Of a stretch of DNA of 41,593 nucleotides, positions 1 to 15,000 are shown one piece after another. A program made the translations under genes and the position numbers. The notes beneath the pieces are model-generated. The model did not search any database. It was not told the origin of the DNA and worked only from the letters and a program-made list of their open reading frames with translations. The number at the start of each line of letters is the position of its first letter. Position 1 is the stretch's first letter. This DNA comes from an uncultured Roseiflexaceae bacterium (GTDB lineage: Bacteria; Chloroflexota; Chloroflexia; Chloroflexales; Roseiflexaceae), in contig CAIPUQ010000290.1 in the NCBI GenBank assembly GCA_903868295.1, positions 1 to 41,593 of the forward strand, read 5' to 3'.

Positions 1-3000
1 AACTTTGATTTCAACGGTGCCGCATTTGTCGACCACTTTGCACGGCTGCTCAAGGCTGATGCAGCACGGGGTGTATCGTACAACCAAGAATGGCACGCAA
101 TTGCACAATCTGCGACGTTCCGCAAAGCAACCGGGGATGGCATCCTCGAAGTAGATGCTGACGGTCTCCCCAAAAGCTTACACATGGACATTCTTATCCC
201 CGGTGATACAAAAACAGGCGCGAGTCGTACCGCAATCCACACAACGTTTTTTGCATATGCACGGACAGGTTTGGCACTGCAAAAGATGCTCAACAATCCG
301 TTGCGCATGGTCAGCCTATGGGTAGGCAGTGATGTACCAACCGTAGGGCTCTGGATCCTTCGGGTGAGCGCGTTGCTCGCGTTAGCCGGGATGAGCTATG
401 TGGTCATCGCATTTCGGCGGCGGTTGATGGCGCCGTTGACCTTTGTCTTTATCGGGGTATTGATCTACCAGCCATTTAGCACAGTGCCGCGTGCATCTGC
501 AGCGACGCAACAAGCCCCCACCCCCATTGCAGTGGCCCAATCCGGCAACACCACACCAGCAGCCCCACAAGTGTTTAATCCCCTGGTTGCCCCGGTACAG
601 CAGTTCGGCGGTATCGTGTTGCCTTCGGCAGGAACGGCAACTGTCGGCGAAAGTACTGCGGCAGTTTTGCCAAATGGTCGCGCGGACTTCACCAGTCGTG
701 CAGCGAACGGTGAGGTCGATACTGATTCAGACAGACTCTCCGATACTGACGAACAGGCACGCCAAACCAGCACCACCAAAAGTGATACCGACAACGATGG
801 GTTGACGGACTACGATGAAGTACAACTCGGTACCAACCCGCTCAGTTCCGACGCAGACAAAGATACCTTGAGCGATAGTGCAGAAATTCAGCTCGGAACC
901 AATCCCAACAGTGCAGATACGGATCTCGACGGCCTGACCGACACCGTCGAAGTAAAGTCTTTCACTCAGTACCCTGGCTCGGTGAACAAGTTCTACAGCA
1001 ACCCGGTGGTCGCAGACACCAATGGTGATGGACTCTATGACGGGCTAGAATGCGTCGAAAAGACTGTCACAAACTCAGCACGCTGTACGGACACCAACGG
1101 AGACGGTGTCCCGAACTTTGTGAGCTTTGACAATGACGGTGATAAAGTCCCAGACCAAGCCGACCTTTCGCCCAACGATGCGAGTGCGATCACGTACACA
1201 GACGCGAACCCGTACGGATTCAAAATCCTCAATACCGCCTTAACGTCCAAACCTCTTACCGTTGACATACAGATTCGTCCTGCCAAAGATGCACTCTTGT
1301 ATGCAAACAATGCCATCTACGATTGGCCGACTGCAGACAAAGACGGCCAAATCCAACGGGGCAAAACAACGACATTTGCCTCAAGCACGGTGTTTAACGC
1401 AACAGACGCAACTGCGAGCAACGGCGACATCAAAGTCACCGCAATGCTCGAAATTCGTATCCCCGTCAGTTCTGGTCAATACGGCAACCTGCCGACCAAA
1501 GCTTGCCCTGCAGATTTGACCAATATCGTGAAGCTCAACCCTGCAGACGCAAACTCGTGTGTAGATACGAGCAAGACGAACCCATACGGCTTGAGCATAG
1601 GATGGAGCCGTGACACACAAGGCAACTCCAAGACAAACGAAGTAACGATCAGCAGTCCACTCAACCCCGATTACGACATCAGCGGATCGATTGTCGCGTA
1701 CTCAACCAAAATGTACTACCAGACTGGCGCACAAGCCTGGACAACGAACCACCAAGTACGGTTGCAATGGCTCGTCTCTTCGATTCAGGACAGTTGCCCG
1801 GCAGACAAAGTCGAGTGTACCGATGCCGAACGCGTCGAGTTTAGCTCCCTCCTGCAAAGTTACTATGGTGATTGGAATCTCGTCGGGATGCAGGCAACGG
1901 AAAATCTCGGTGCCAAAGCAACACTCGTCTACGAAGATGTCACAAAAGCCGAAGTAAATGATGACAGCAAACGCCGCTTGGCAATTACACAATTGGCAAA
2001 TGTAGTCAAAAACAGCTTTGTGGACTTGCCTTTTCTCCAGATAAGCGGAACCGATACCGACAAATCCCTCTCCGTTTTGTTTGACAACACGCGCAACACA
2101 GCCGCTGCTGTCGCCACGACTGCCTATGGCATCAACAAAAGTTCCACTCGGGCATCTACATTTACATACGACACCATGCTCCACATGGTGGCAGTCAATA
2201 CGACCGAAATACCAAAAATTCTGAATGCCTCGCTCTGCCGCAAAAATACGAAAGCCGATGCATGCGCAGAGGCAGCGACGTATCGAGCGGCATGCGAATC
2301 CAAAACCACCATCGAATGTCGCTTGGGTATGGTTATCGCAACCGAAACCACCGAACGTAACGTTTCGTTGTCGTTCAGTGACAATAAACTCGACTTTTTG
2401 AATGAAGACGAAACCATATCACGCACGACCAATGGACTCATGTATCGGGTCAAAGGTGGGCAATGGGTGGCAGTGACTGATTCGGAAGATGTTGCAACCG
2501 AGCTTTCGCTCGTGCAGCAGCAATTTGTGCGTGGCGCTACCCCGACAGCACTGACCGAAAAAGAGTGGAACACCCTCAACCAGACCCTTCTGCTTGCAAC
2601 ATTGACATCGTTTGGTACACCAGTGGCCAAGGGCTACAAAAAATCGCAGATATCAGCAATCCTCGCCGGTGTCACCAAAGCGCGCTTCACCACTGGCATA
2701 AAGACGTTGTGGGGTGACGAAATCACCAACACGTACACCACGTATGCACCATTCATCAATAAGCAGATTATGCAGTTCCGTCTGGCAAGTGTAGCCGGCG
2801 CTTCAAAAATGTCAGACTCTGCGACCAACATTGGAAATAGCTTCGAGGTTGCCGTCTCTGTCATCCCTGCATTAACGGAGGCAGTAGCCGATGTGACTGC
2901 AGGCTTAGCGGACATTTCCCTAAAGAGCAAAGCCAGCATTCTCGTAGCCGCCATCGCGACGTTCAATGCAGCATTTAGCCTCGGAACAACCTTTGACGCG

Positions 3001-6000
3001 AGCGGGACTGTAAGCCCGAAGATGCAAGCATTGTTGATTAACAGTGTGAATCTCGTTTTGGCAGTGCGCGAGACGGTCAACGCAGTTAAAGCAGTATCTG
3101 CTGCAGTGAAGGCAGCGGGCAGTCTGTCGGGCGCAATGACCAAAGCCGCCAGTGTTGCGGCTACCGCGGCCAAAGCAGGAACCGCTGCGAAATTCATGAA
3201 AGTCCTCGGCCCGGTCATGATCGGGCTGGCAATTGCAGCCACCTGGGCAGTCGGGATTATCGCTGCAATCAATGCCGAGTACGGTTGGCAAAAAGGCAAC
3301 GCTATCGCCGGCATGATTGGTCAGACCATTGCGATTCTGTTTGTCCTCGCGCTGACGGCGATACCGGTGGTCGGTCAAATCATTGGTGCGGTCATCGCCG
3401 TCTTGGACGCGCTTGCAGCGATCGCCTGTGCGACGTTGAGCGAAAAAGAACAACGAAGCACTGCGGGCAAATGGCTGTGTGGCGGCATCACAGGCATCCT
3501 GGCGAATTTCTTTACGCCGTATGCTTCGAATATTGTGGTGGACCCAGATGATCCTTGGTCACGGTACATGAAGGTTGATGGCGTCAGCCCCCAAATCAAA
3601 AACCCGTCCGCGGGGTTCAGGGTTGGCAATAGCATGACCAACGGCATCAAGGTAACCGATTACATTGAACGCATGCCGTTCCCCTCAACATGGATGGCAT
3701 TGCCATGGTTTTGGCAATGGAATCGTCAAGATACCCGCGACGCATCGTTCAACTATGCACTCAACCCGGCGCAAATCAACATGAGTGGCAGCATTTCGAC
3801 AGGTAGCCAGCGTGGGCAGTGGACTGCGAACAGCTACTGCGATTCGGCGGTTGAGGGTTGCGAATATTATGTCGACGGAGAAAAAACGTACCAATATCGC
3901 AAATCCGTCACCATCAACTATGATGCGCCGTTTGATAGCAGCGGCATCAATGTGAGCCAACCGGATTTATACCTTTCGACGGCCTACAAAGTACCGCAAC
4001 AGACCTGTTTTCTCCTCTTTATATTTATCGCCGTTATCCCCATTTGTTATATCGAGACACACACCGGCAACCCGAAGTACATCAACATCAATGAAACCTC
4101 CAAAACGAAATACGACATCTTCCCAGCAACGTTCGAAGAGTTTATTGCGTTGCGTGCTGATGCACAAGGATATACGTTTGCCTGGTCACCACTCGATGCA
4201 GTCCCGGCCTTCCCGACCTTCATCGATGCAGACAACGATGGGCTCAGCAATGCCATCGAAGTCACGATGGGCAGCCGCGATAACGCATATGACAGTGATG
4301 CAGATGGTGTGGCTGACAATCGTGAAAAAGCTATCGGTACCCTTGCCGGCAACCCCGACACCGACAATGACGGTTTGACCGACGCCCAAGAAGCGCAGTT
4401 CAAAACAGACCCCGTTGCAGCTGACACCGACGGTGACGGATTGTTGGATGGCGAAGAAGTCGTCCACATGCGCAATGGTGTGGTCACTGGTGGCTGGGAT
4501 GTTGTCTACGCAATCGTCGATGGCGTGCCCAGTATGACCTGGACGGGGTCGGACCCCAACAGTGCCGACGCGGATAACGACGGCATCATCGACCTCCGTG
4601 AGAAAGTCCTCGGCTGGAGTCCCTACGCCAAAAACAGCGGCGAAATCCTGGCGGTCAACGGAGGCCTGCGTGAAGCGCTCGCACCATTGATCCAAGTCGG
4701 CTTTGAACGCCAAGCCACTGGCGCATTTGTGGGCAACGGCAGTGCCGCAACAACCCTGCGTTGTATCGGTACATGCCCAGCAATCAACGCAACTGAGCGC
4801 CGAGGCAACCCCCATTCGGTATTTACTGGCGCACAAGGACTGAGCGCAGGCACAGGCAATCAGTCACTTTTTTCGACCCAATTCACCTTGTCACTCTCAC
4901 TCAAACCGACCGTTGCCGCCTATCAGACACTGTTTAACCAATTCGGGCATGTGGCAGTTCTCCGCACCGCAACTGGTGCTATTCGTGTCATGCTCGAAAC
5001 AACAAACGGCATTGTAGACTTTACCTCCGCCCCTATTGTGCCGATCAACCGCTGGTCACACTTGGCAGTTACCTACGGCGATTCGGCATTGGTCATCTAT
5101 GTCGATGGCGTCGAAGCAACCCGGACGAAGGTAGGCACAATCCTGCGTGACACTGTCGTTTCGGATAGCGAATTGACCATCGGCTCGTACACCCTCAATT
5201 ACGTACCAAAGTTTGTCGGTGGCATCGATGATGTCGCGGTGTATCAGATTGCATTGCGTCCCACCGAAGTCGCGATGCTCAAAAACGGCACATTGCCGAA
5301 CAGTAGCGACTTCGTGGTCCGTCCCGGCGATCGGGTGACCTACAGTGTAAACTCGACCAATAAGCTGCTCGGGCGGAGCATGCAAGGATTGACAACGGTA
5401 ACCGGTACATCAGAGAAAAACGCATACAGCACCGACAAAACCATTGCCATGGGCTTGGCAGCAGCGGCGACATCGTCATTCGATGGCACGTTCGCCGTAC
5501 CGGGATCAGTCAACAACGCAACTAGTCAATCCGTGTACACCAACAGTTGTGTGTTTGCGGATAATCAGCTTTGTGTCAAATTCGACGAAGTTCCCGCTAG
5601 TTATCCGTTTTCGTTTACCGATGTCTCTGCCAACGAAAGCCATTTGACCTGCGCGAGCGCGGTCGCATGTCCACAATACACCGCGAGCGACGGAAGCTGG
5701 CGCTTCACCAGTAATACTGCACTCAGCACTACCCCAGCCGTAGGCAACACCATTAGCTTCCAAGACATGTCGATAGCGCTGTGGGTCCGTCCCGAAGGCC
5801 AGTCAACGGCCACACGCACCATTGTGCAGAGTTCCAACACTGGCGCACCGCTGCAGGTTGCACTCGCACTCGAAAAACCCATCTTTACACTCGGTGGCTC
5901 GACCCTTAGTGCACCAAACGCCTTGCCACTCAACACATGGGCGCACCTTGCCTTTGTGCTCGAAAAACAAAAACGTAGCATTTATGTGAACGGAATATTG

Positions 6001-9000
6001 GTTGCCTCCGAAAGCACTCCAGTTGCATACCCAGGCAGCTTTGGCAGCCTGCGCATCGGGCGCGACGCGGCAGCCAATTCGTTTGCCGGTAGCTTACGCG
6101 ACATCCAGATTCAGAGCCGTTCACTATCAGCTCAACAGCTGCGGATGCTCGCAAACACCTGTGAAGATCCGGCCTTGATGTCGTGTCTCCCCCTTGTTGC
6201 TGCGGACGGCACCACAGACTACAGCACGTATGGTCAGACGCAGAGTGTCTCGGTGAGCGGCGCTGAGGTGAACAACTTCACATCGGCTGCGCAGTACCCG
6301 ACGGGTTTTGCGACGTTGTTGACCAATCATGATTTCACCCTCATCACGAAAGTAAAAATCGCAGCCCTGACGCAGATCATCGCGCAGACGGGGACCGCGG
6401 TGAGTGGTGGCAACCAATTCAAACTCTGGGTGAACAACGGCGTGCCCACACTGACCATGGGGAGTGTCAGCGCAACCACGACGGCCCGGATGGCGGTCGG
6501 CAGTTGGTATGTCATAGCAGCACGGGTCAGCAATGGCACGCTGGCATTGCGGCTGATTACTGCGACGGGCGAAACCTCGGGTGCACAGCGAACTGGCGAT
6601 GCATTGCTCAAGGGGCAAGAACCGTTGACGTTTGGTGCGAGTGCAATGAATCTCGATGCGTTCCGTCTGTATCGCACGGCTGTTTCAGATGCAACGATAT
6701 TGGCTGTTGCACAGTATGCCCTCAACGGCCGTTTGACGGTCGGATTGAATCGCCCGCCAGTGTCCGATCAGATGGACGTGAGTGTCGATGCCCGCCCCAA
6801 AATCATCGTCCCCGATGCAAATTTCGAGCGCATGCCCGATACCTGTAGTGCAATGACTGCCGCCGTCTGTTTGCCGTTCACCTCGGCCAACTATGGATTT
6901 AACGCTTCCTATACGGCATCGGCAACTGCGACACAATCGACGTATTATGGTTTAGGCTTCGTCGCAAGTCATGCAATCGACAATAATGTAGGAACAATTA
7001 CACATACGGGCTTAGTATGGATATTCCCTGAAAACAAGCCCTGGCTCGAAATAGACCTCGGCAGTGTCAAGCCAATCCATACCATACAGGTGTCTAATCG
7101 GACAGACTGTTGTTCAGAACGATTGAATTCTGCCATTGTATTTTTGGGCAACACGAGTTTCGGGCGCGAGAGTGACCTCAATCGCAACGCTGCAAATGCG
7201 GTTGCATGGCGTAGTGTGTTTTGTAACACGGCGAGTTTGAGTTGTAACGGGAGTGCCCCGGTCAGCACGGTCACCTTCCCCGATGGAACGGCAGCACGCT
7301 ACGTCCGTATTCAGTTGCAGGGAATGAATTTTCTCCACGTACGAGAAGTCGCTGTCAACGGGAAATTCTTCTCGTGTGAACAAGACGGGACCTGCCCGAC
7401 TGTATCCAACGGCGGGACCGAATTTGTATCGGGACGCCGCATTGGGATGTCTCAAACATCGTCGAAAACCATTTTTGAAGGTGATAAGAATTTCACCGTG
7501 ATGGGGTGGTTCAAATTCAACAATCCAGCCGCCGAATCATTGATTGTCGGCGACAATGCGGACGTAACCAGTGCATTCAATCGACTCAAAATCGGGGTCA
7601 AATCCAATCGGATGTTCATGTCGTTTGGTGGTTCGTCCGAACAGCTTGGATCAGCCACAGGCACCATCACAGCAAACACGTGGCATCACCTTGCATATGT
7701 GAAAAGTGGTCGCACTACCACCATGTACTTCAACGGCATCGAAGTAGCGAATGCCACTGCCAGCGGCACTGCGAACCTCACCGGGGTCCGGCAGGTGACC
7801 ATTGGAGCAACCAACACGGGTGAAGCGAATCTCAATGGTCTGATGCGGAACTTCGAGATTCACACCGCAGCGCTCACCCCGAGCCAAATCACCACCGTTG
7901 CAGAATCGCCTGTGTATGAGTTGCGCTTTGCACTCGACGAACCAGCTTTGAGTACCACATTTGGCGAAACAACTTCGTCTGCGGTCGCCCTGACCTGCCT
8001 TTCTGCCTGCCCGATGAGTGGAGTGCCAGGCCGCGATGCGACCGCACTCCGTTTCGATGGCACACAAAGCCTCGCTCCCAAAACCAGCGAAACGACACAG
8101 ATGATGTCGTACCTCATGCCGCGGACGACTATACCGTGGTCATGGTCACCTCCCGTTGATTCGCTGTCGTACACCGTCGGCTTGTGGGTCAAACCGACAA
8201 CACACAACAGCTGGCTGATTGGGAATACGTCATCACTCCAGCCACTGCGGCTGGGAATCAATGCAAACGGTGCAGTTACGTTCGAGCGTTCGAAGGAATG
8301 TTGGCAGCAACTTTGGGTATATATTGGGTACACGTGTTACTCATCAACACCGTTGGTGTCAGTGGCAACACTTCCGATCAACACCTGGTCACATGTGGTG
8401 GTGTCGGTGGTGAACGGTAACGAAATGATTTCGGTGAACGGCATCGCAACGACACGGAGCAATGCGCAAACGACGAGTTACCGCGGCGCTTCATTGACCC
8501 AAACAGCTCTGACATTCGGTGAAGGCTTCGTGGGTGAACTCGATGACATCACGATTTCGTCTGTCCCCACCACGTCAGGCAGCGCTGCAACGGCATTGAC
8601 CAAGCAATCACCCAGCTGGAATTTGCGCTTCGAAGAGACACTGAATTCGGAACAAATCACCGTCGCAAACGGGATCACCAAAACGGAGCAAATCGATTCG
8701 GTCGCACTCCCTGATGGTACCTATGGACGGAGTGGCATTCAACGCTACCTGTACGCAGCAAGCTGCAATCTGCCAGAAATCACCGGTGCGCAATGCCCCG
8801 TCGGCGACACCCGTGGTATGGCAGGCGTTGCTGATACCTTCAATGGCCGCAATACGCTGATGACCGTGTCAAATGGTCTCGGCATCACCCAAGATATTGC
8901 CGCCGGCGGTACCTTCCAGCTGATGATCAAGCCGGAACAATTGACCGGGACGCAGACGATTCTGTCCTACGGGAATGCAACCGGCACCGATTCATGGCGC

Positions 9001-12000
9001 GTACAGATTGTCGATGGCAAAGTACGCTTTGCGTTGGGAACACGGACGTTTACTGCCAGCAACAAACTCGCACCAGCATGGAATCATGTTGCGTTTAGCT
9101 TTTCTACTGGAGCAGGGTCGAAAGCAACACTCTATCAAAACGGGAACGAAGATGCCGCGATGGTTTCTTCAACCAGTGGTGATATCGCTTCATTGGGCGC
9201 AAACAATGCATATAAGTTCCGCATCGGCGGCAAAATACTGAATGGGGCTTTCCACGAGATGTTCCGTGGGGGGATTGACGATATCACCCTCACCCCAAGC
9301 AAAATCCCGAACCCCAAAGCATTCCGCATTGCACGCAGTCAGTTTTCGCAGTCCTTTGCAAAAGCGAAGCTCGGCTCGATAACAATCGATGCTGACGTAC
9401 CGACGATCAAGATCACCAATCCCCAGTATGTATCACGGCTCCCACAACAGTTCATCGTCGAAACGAATGACAGCAGTTCATACATCAGCCGTGTAACTGC
9501 AGGTATCACCAGTACGCTCAGTGCGACCGGAGCGATTGTATCCGCAACGACTGCGGCTATCGCAGCACCGGTTTGTGCTGACGCCGCCGCGGGCAAATCG
9601 TATTGTCCAACGTTCGAAGTTTCGCAGTCCCCGAGCAGACCGGTCGAAGGGAAGTACGGCATCATTTTTAATGCATATGACGCTGTCAACAATCGTGCAT
9701 ACGGTCAATCGATGATTCTCGTCGATACAACGGCACCACGTAGCGGCAGCGTTTCGTTGATCCGCCCTACAGGGACCTATACCACGACCCGTGAAGCAAA
9801 CGCCCCATATCACAGCATATTGGTCAACATCGCAGCATCGGACCCGGCCCTTACCAATGCCGGCGGCATGCCCGGGAGCGGTGTGGCAGCGGTATATGTG
9901 AACATAAAAGACAACAGCGGTCGCACCATCAACACCATGCCCATCCCCGCAACAAAGCGTGGAAGTGTATGGCGCGCTCGCATGGAGTTGCCCTTTGGGA
10001 ACCCTTCGGGGTACTATCAGCTAGCGGTGATTGCGCGTGATGCCGTAGGCAATCAAAGCACCGAAATCACCATTGCAGATGCAAGCAACCCAATTCATGT
10101 CGACGGTAGTGCTCCACGCGACACCGTTGCGTTCCCGTCACCCTATGATGCGAACCAATATTTCGTCGGCAACGAACAGCTGTCTGGCCGCATTTCGGAC
10201 TTTACCGACGGACGTGCGCCGCTCGCCGAGGGGATGCGGATTCGCGTCGATTTCAATGCTCCAGATGGCACGAAAGCGTTCGACAACCGTGCCGATAACC
10301 GCTACAACATCAGCTGTGCGACATGTCCAATCATTGGGGTAGATTCGACCGACACCACACGACGCGTCGCGCGTTTCAATATCGACGCACCATCGCAGCA
10401 TCTCATCATCACCAACGGTGCGACGGTAATAACCGGAACGTTCAGTATCGTTATAAACGCCAAGATAACCAACAATGGCACCTTGGTCAGCGCTGGTATT
10501 GCGAGTAACCCGCGGTTCAGGCTTCGTGCAGAACGTGCCGGTACCTCCTACCGGGTAGTCGCACAACGTGGGACAACGAGTGTGGCAACACCAGGTACGT
10601 TACGTGCGAATACGTGGTACACGTTTATTTACAACGAGTTCCGCAACGGGACCGTCCCAACGATGACCCTCTGGTATGGCACAGACCTTCGTGCCATGCA
10701 GAGTGCGCCGACCACGTCATCGGTGAGCAAACCGATTGGAACACCCGGCAACACACCGGTGATGGCCGACATCACGTTGGGAGCAATGCAATCGTCTGCA
10801 CTCACTGCTGCACGGGAAGATTTCTTCCGCGGTAGCCTCGATGACTTCATCCTGTCTTCAACAATCATCAGCCCACGTGACCTCATCGGGCCGAGCGTCA
10901 GTGTAGGCAGTGCCGCGACCCGGCATCAAACCAGACTTGCCATCGAAGAAGACGCCGTAACCCAGACTGATGGTCTGGCCGATTTGGCAGAATTCTATCA
11001 ACCGATGAACCAGACGAGCCTGCCGATGGTCGATAGTTTGAATGGGACACGGAGTTCACGTTGTATTGCCGGCTTTACCATTGACACCAGTACATGTTCA
11101 GCAGTTACTCCTGGCTTCAGCAGTAATGCACTGACTGCGGCTGTTGCCACTGACGGTGTGCAAAGTGGGTACGTGCTCACGACGACCGCGACGACCCAAA
11201 AGACCATTGCAACCCGTATAAAGCTGAATGCAGATTCCCAGTCTGGGCTGCTTTGGTGGCTACAACCGGACGCAACGTCAGATTCGTTGGCGTTCCAAGT
11301 CACATACGACCGTACACTCCAGCAACTAGGGTTTGTGCTCAATGACCGAGACGCTGCGTACGTTCGTACTACAGACACCGCCGTCACTATCGATGACGAT
11401 GCATGGCATACCGTCATGCTCACCACGGTGGGGACTACTGTCGGCGAAGACGTTACCATCTACGTGGACGGTGTCCAAATCCTCAAGACGACAGTCCCTG
11501 GTCATTGGAACGGTGCCACTCTCGGTATCGGAGCACTGACAGGGGTAACCGGATATACCAATCGCGGGAGCATCAGCCAGGCTGCAACCGGAGGCATGGT
11601 CGACGATCTTGCGGTCTTCTCGCAAGCACTCACCACACCAAACATGGTCGCGTATGGCTTTGGCTACAGCACCGTATTGCATGTACCGCTGGATGACGCC
11701 AACATCGTTGCGGGTGCGCAGATTATCGACGCATCTCCATTCGGCCATGCAGGTGTCGTACGCAGTAGCGGTGCCCTGCGCACCGTCATTGGGACCGTTG
11801 GTACGGCCGCACTAAATACTGCGGCAACCGATCGTCTCGAAGTGATTGACGCCAACGGGATTAGCTTCGCGGCACCAGATACTGCCTGGAGCATGTCGGC
11901 ATGGGTAAAGCCAACTGCCAACAACCAGACAGCTACTATTGTCACAGGCACAAATCAAGGGTACCAATACAGACTTTCTACGAACGCAGGTAAACCACGA

Positions 12001-15000
12001 TTTGAGATGTCGGGCATTGATGTGCAATCAAACGTCGCTCTTTCAAGCGCCGTTGCAAGCAACGTCGTCGTCTCGAACGACGGGGCGATTGTCAAACTCA
12101 TTGTTGATGGCATCGTCCAAGCAAGCGCCACTACAACTGCCAGCGGTCCAAGTATCCCAACCAATCCCGAAGAAACACTTGCGTTTGCTACAAGTGTGCA
12201 ATCGAGCAACGACACGAGCGGCGGTTTGTATCCAGCGACAGCAGCACTCGACGGCAATGTGTCAACCTATACCCGCACCCGAACCGAAGCGTACCCATAC
12301 TGGCAAGCAAGTCGCGTTGGGCTCGCCGAACCACAGGTTGTCTTTGATCGCTTTATTCTGCGCAACAGTGGTGTTGCCCTCTTGCCACTCCAGAATTTCT
12401 ATGTATTCGTGATGGATACACCTCTGACTAGCGCAGGCGATGGCAGTATTGCTGCGCTCAAGCAATCAGCGGTTTGGTACACGTATTACTCCGGCACGGT
12501 GTCTGACCGTGCAGTGATTGACCTCCCACCAGGTATAAAAGGATCCACCATTCGCATCGTTGCCGACAATCCAAATGCCGCACTGGCGATCGGTGAGTTC
12601 ATTGCGGTGCGCCTCCCACGGGTCGTCGTCGGCAATGGATTCGTCGGTGTCGTGGATGATGTACGTGTCTACCGTCGCGCACTCAATAGCCAAGATTTGG
12701 CACGGATCCGTGCGATGGCCTGGCGCACCAGCACCCTCGAGCCACAGCTCGATGGGTTTGTGTGGAAGCAGAGCCAATCAGTGGGAATCGAGGCCAGTGC
12801 AAGCTTGCAGAGCATGAGCCAAGACACGAATGGCAACTCGCAACTCTCACAAGGCGAAAAACCACTCTGGGCTGGAAACGTTGATACACTCGCTCCACGA
12901 GTCGTAAAGACTATCAGCGACAAGACGCTATCGGTTACCATTGATGACCGCAACCTCGACATCAGTCAGGTTACTCTGCCATGTGGTGACGCAGACACGC
13001 AATCGCTGCAACGCCCTAACTCACTCTGGTTTTTGCAACACATGAGTGTTTTGGATGGGACATATAGCACCCCCACAAAACTCGAAGCAACATGCCCGAT
13101 TACCGCAGGACCCGAATTCATCCAAACCACTACGCAAGTCGTATCGCCGACATCAGTGTTGGCATACGGAGCCCGCTTTGCCTATCTCGGTGGCATGAAC
13201 TCGCTGTCAGTACTTGATGTCCGCGCCGGTCTTCCACTTATCCAATCGACGATACCGATGCGTGGCAACGTCCAACTGATTACGGTCAACCGTAACAAGA
13301 CGCTCGCATACGTCCTCGGCACGACGGGTACACAATCGTTTCTTTCAATCCTCGACATCGCTTCGAGTCCGCTCGCCCCTACGGTTGTCGGGTTGCTGCA
13401 ACTCGATTTGCCGGCAGGAATAGCCTACACCGCCATGGGTGTATCGACCAACACAGCGGGCGATGCATTTGTCATCTTGATGGACTCTGCAACTCCGCAA
13501 AATATCACGACGATAAACGTGACCGATACCCGCGCTCCGATACGTGGTGCAATAACTAGTATCACGACGGGGGGCATGTATGACTTGGCGGTCTCGGCCG
13601 ATATCGTCGCTACTGCAGCTGGTGAATCAGGAATCGTCCTGTATCGAATCGGCGAAAGCGGTGGATTAACAGCAATCGATCGCATTGCAACGCCAGGATA
13701 CCCACATAAAGTATTCTTCCATGCGAACGATCTGTTTGTCATTGATGATGACGAGGATTATACGGGCAGCGTCGAACCAAGCACCGCAAACACACTACGG
13801 GTCTACCCTGTCATTACAAGCATCGCAGACGGTGAAGCCACGCTGGTTGCTCCGATCATCCAACGGAGTGAATACCAACACACGACACCAATAGATACTG
13901 ACACGCTCGCGTTTTATCGCATGTACGACATCGAGCAATATCACGACAACGAAATCCTCGTGCTGAGCACGAATCTCGACCCCACCACGCATCAACGCGT
14001 TTCGCTTATCGATACTGCACCTGCAACAGCGCGGCTGTTGAGCGACACGCGCATTGCATCTACCGTTCCCGTTGGCCTTGCGTCGAACACAAAAAAACTC
14101 ATCGCAATGACCAAGCAAGGGACGCTCCACCGGCTCTATGGTTTGCAGGTCAACGACACCCGCCAAGACACGACCGCATGCGACCAGCGCAACAACTGCA
14201 CAACGGTAACGTCCAACATCACCAACACGTTGGTGTTAGGCCAAAATCCGCCATTGCAGTCGAGCATTCGTATTCTGAACCAGTCAAATGTGTATGGCTC
14301 GACAGATCAGACTATCCATCTCAGTGCAGAGGCACCGCTGGGGATAAACTCGATTGTTCTGAAGGCAAACAATCAGATTGTGCAAACGATACCGGTTTCT
14401 CCAACACTCACCACCTACGAATCCATGGTTACGCTGGCATTGCCAAGCGGTATCTACACAATGACCGCAGAGTTAACTGACACGCAGCTCGTCACGACAC
14501 AGAGCACGGTACTGAACACAGCAGTCGATACAACTGCGCCTTCCATACGCATCATCGATAGTGTGATTGGCGCATCACAATTCGTCAACGACATGTTTAT
14601 CATCCAAATGGTGATTACCGACGATGTCGGACTTGAGCAGCTCCAGATCATCAACACCTTAACGAACGCCCCCATCCCATTTTCGTCGACGCAACGAACG
14701 TACGACACAACCTGCAGATGTGTAATCACCGACATCAGGACTGCATATAACCGACGTGCGTCGGATGCAACCGGATTACCGATTCGGATGACTGCTATCG
14801 ATCGTGCCGGGCGATCCACGCAACTGACAACCACCATTCTGTTTGACTCGACACCGCCTACCGTTCTCAATCCCGTGTTGAACGCCAACATCGCTGGGGC
14901 AACGACGTCACTGGCTGCGGAGCAAGTTCTCACCAGCAACCCACCGACTGATCTCGCTGTCGCATGGTCGCGTATCACCGACATCTCGAACATCGTGCTG

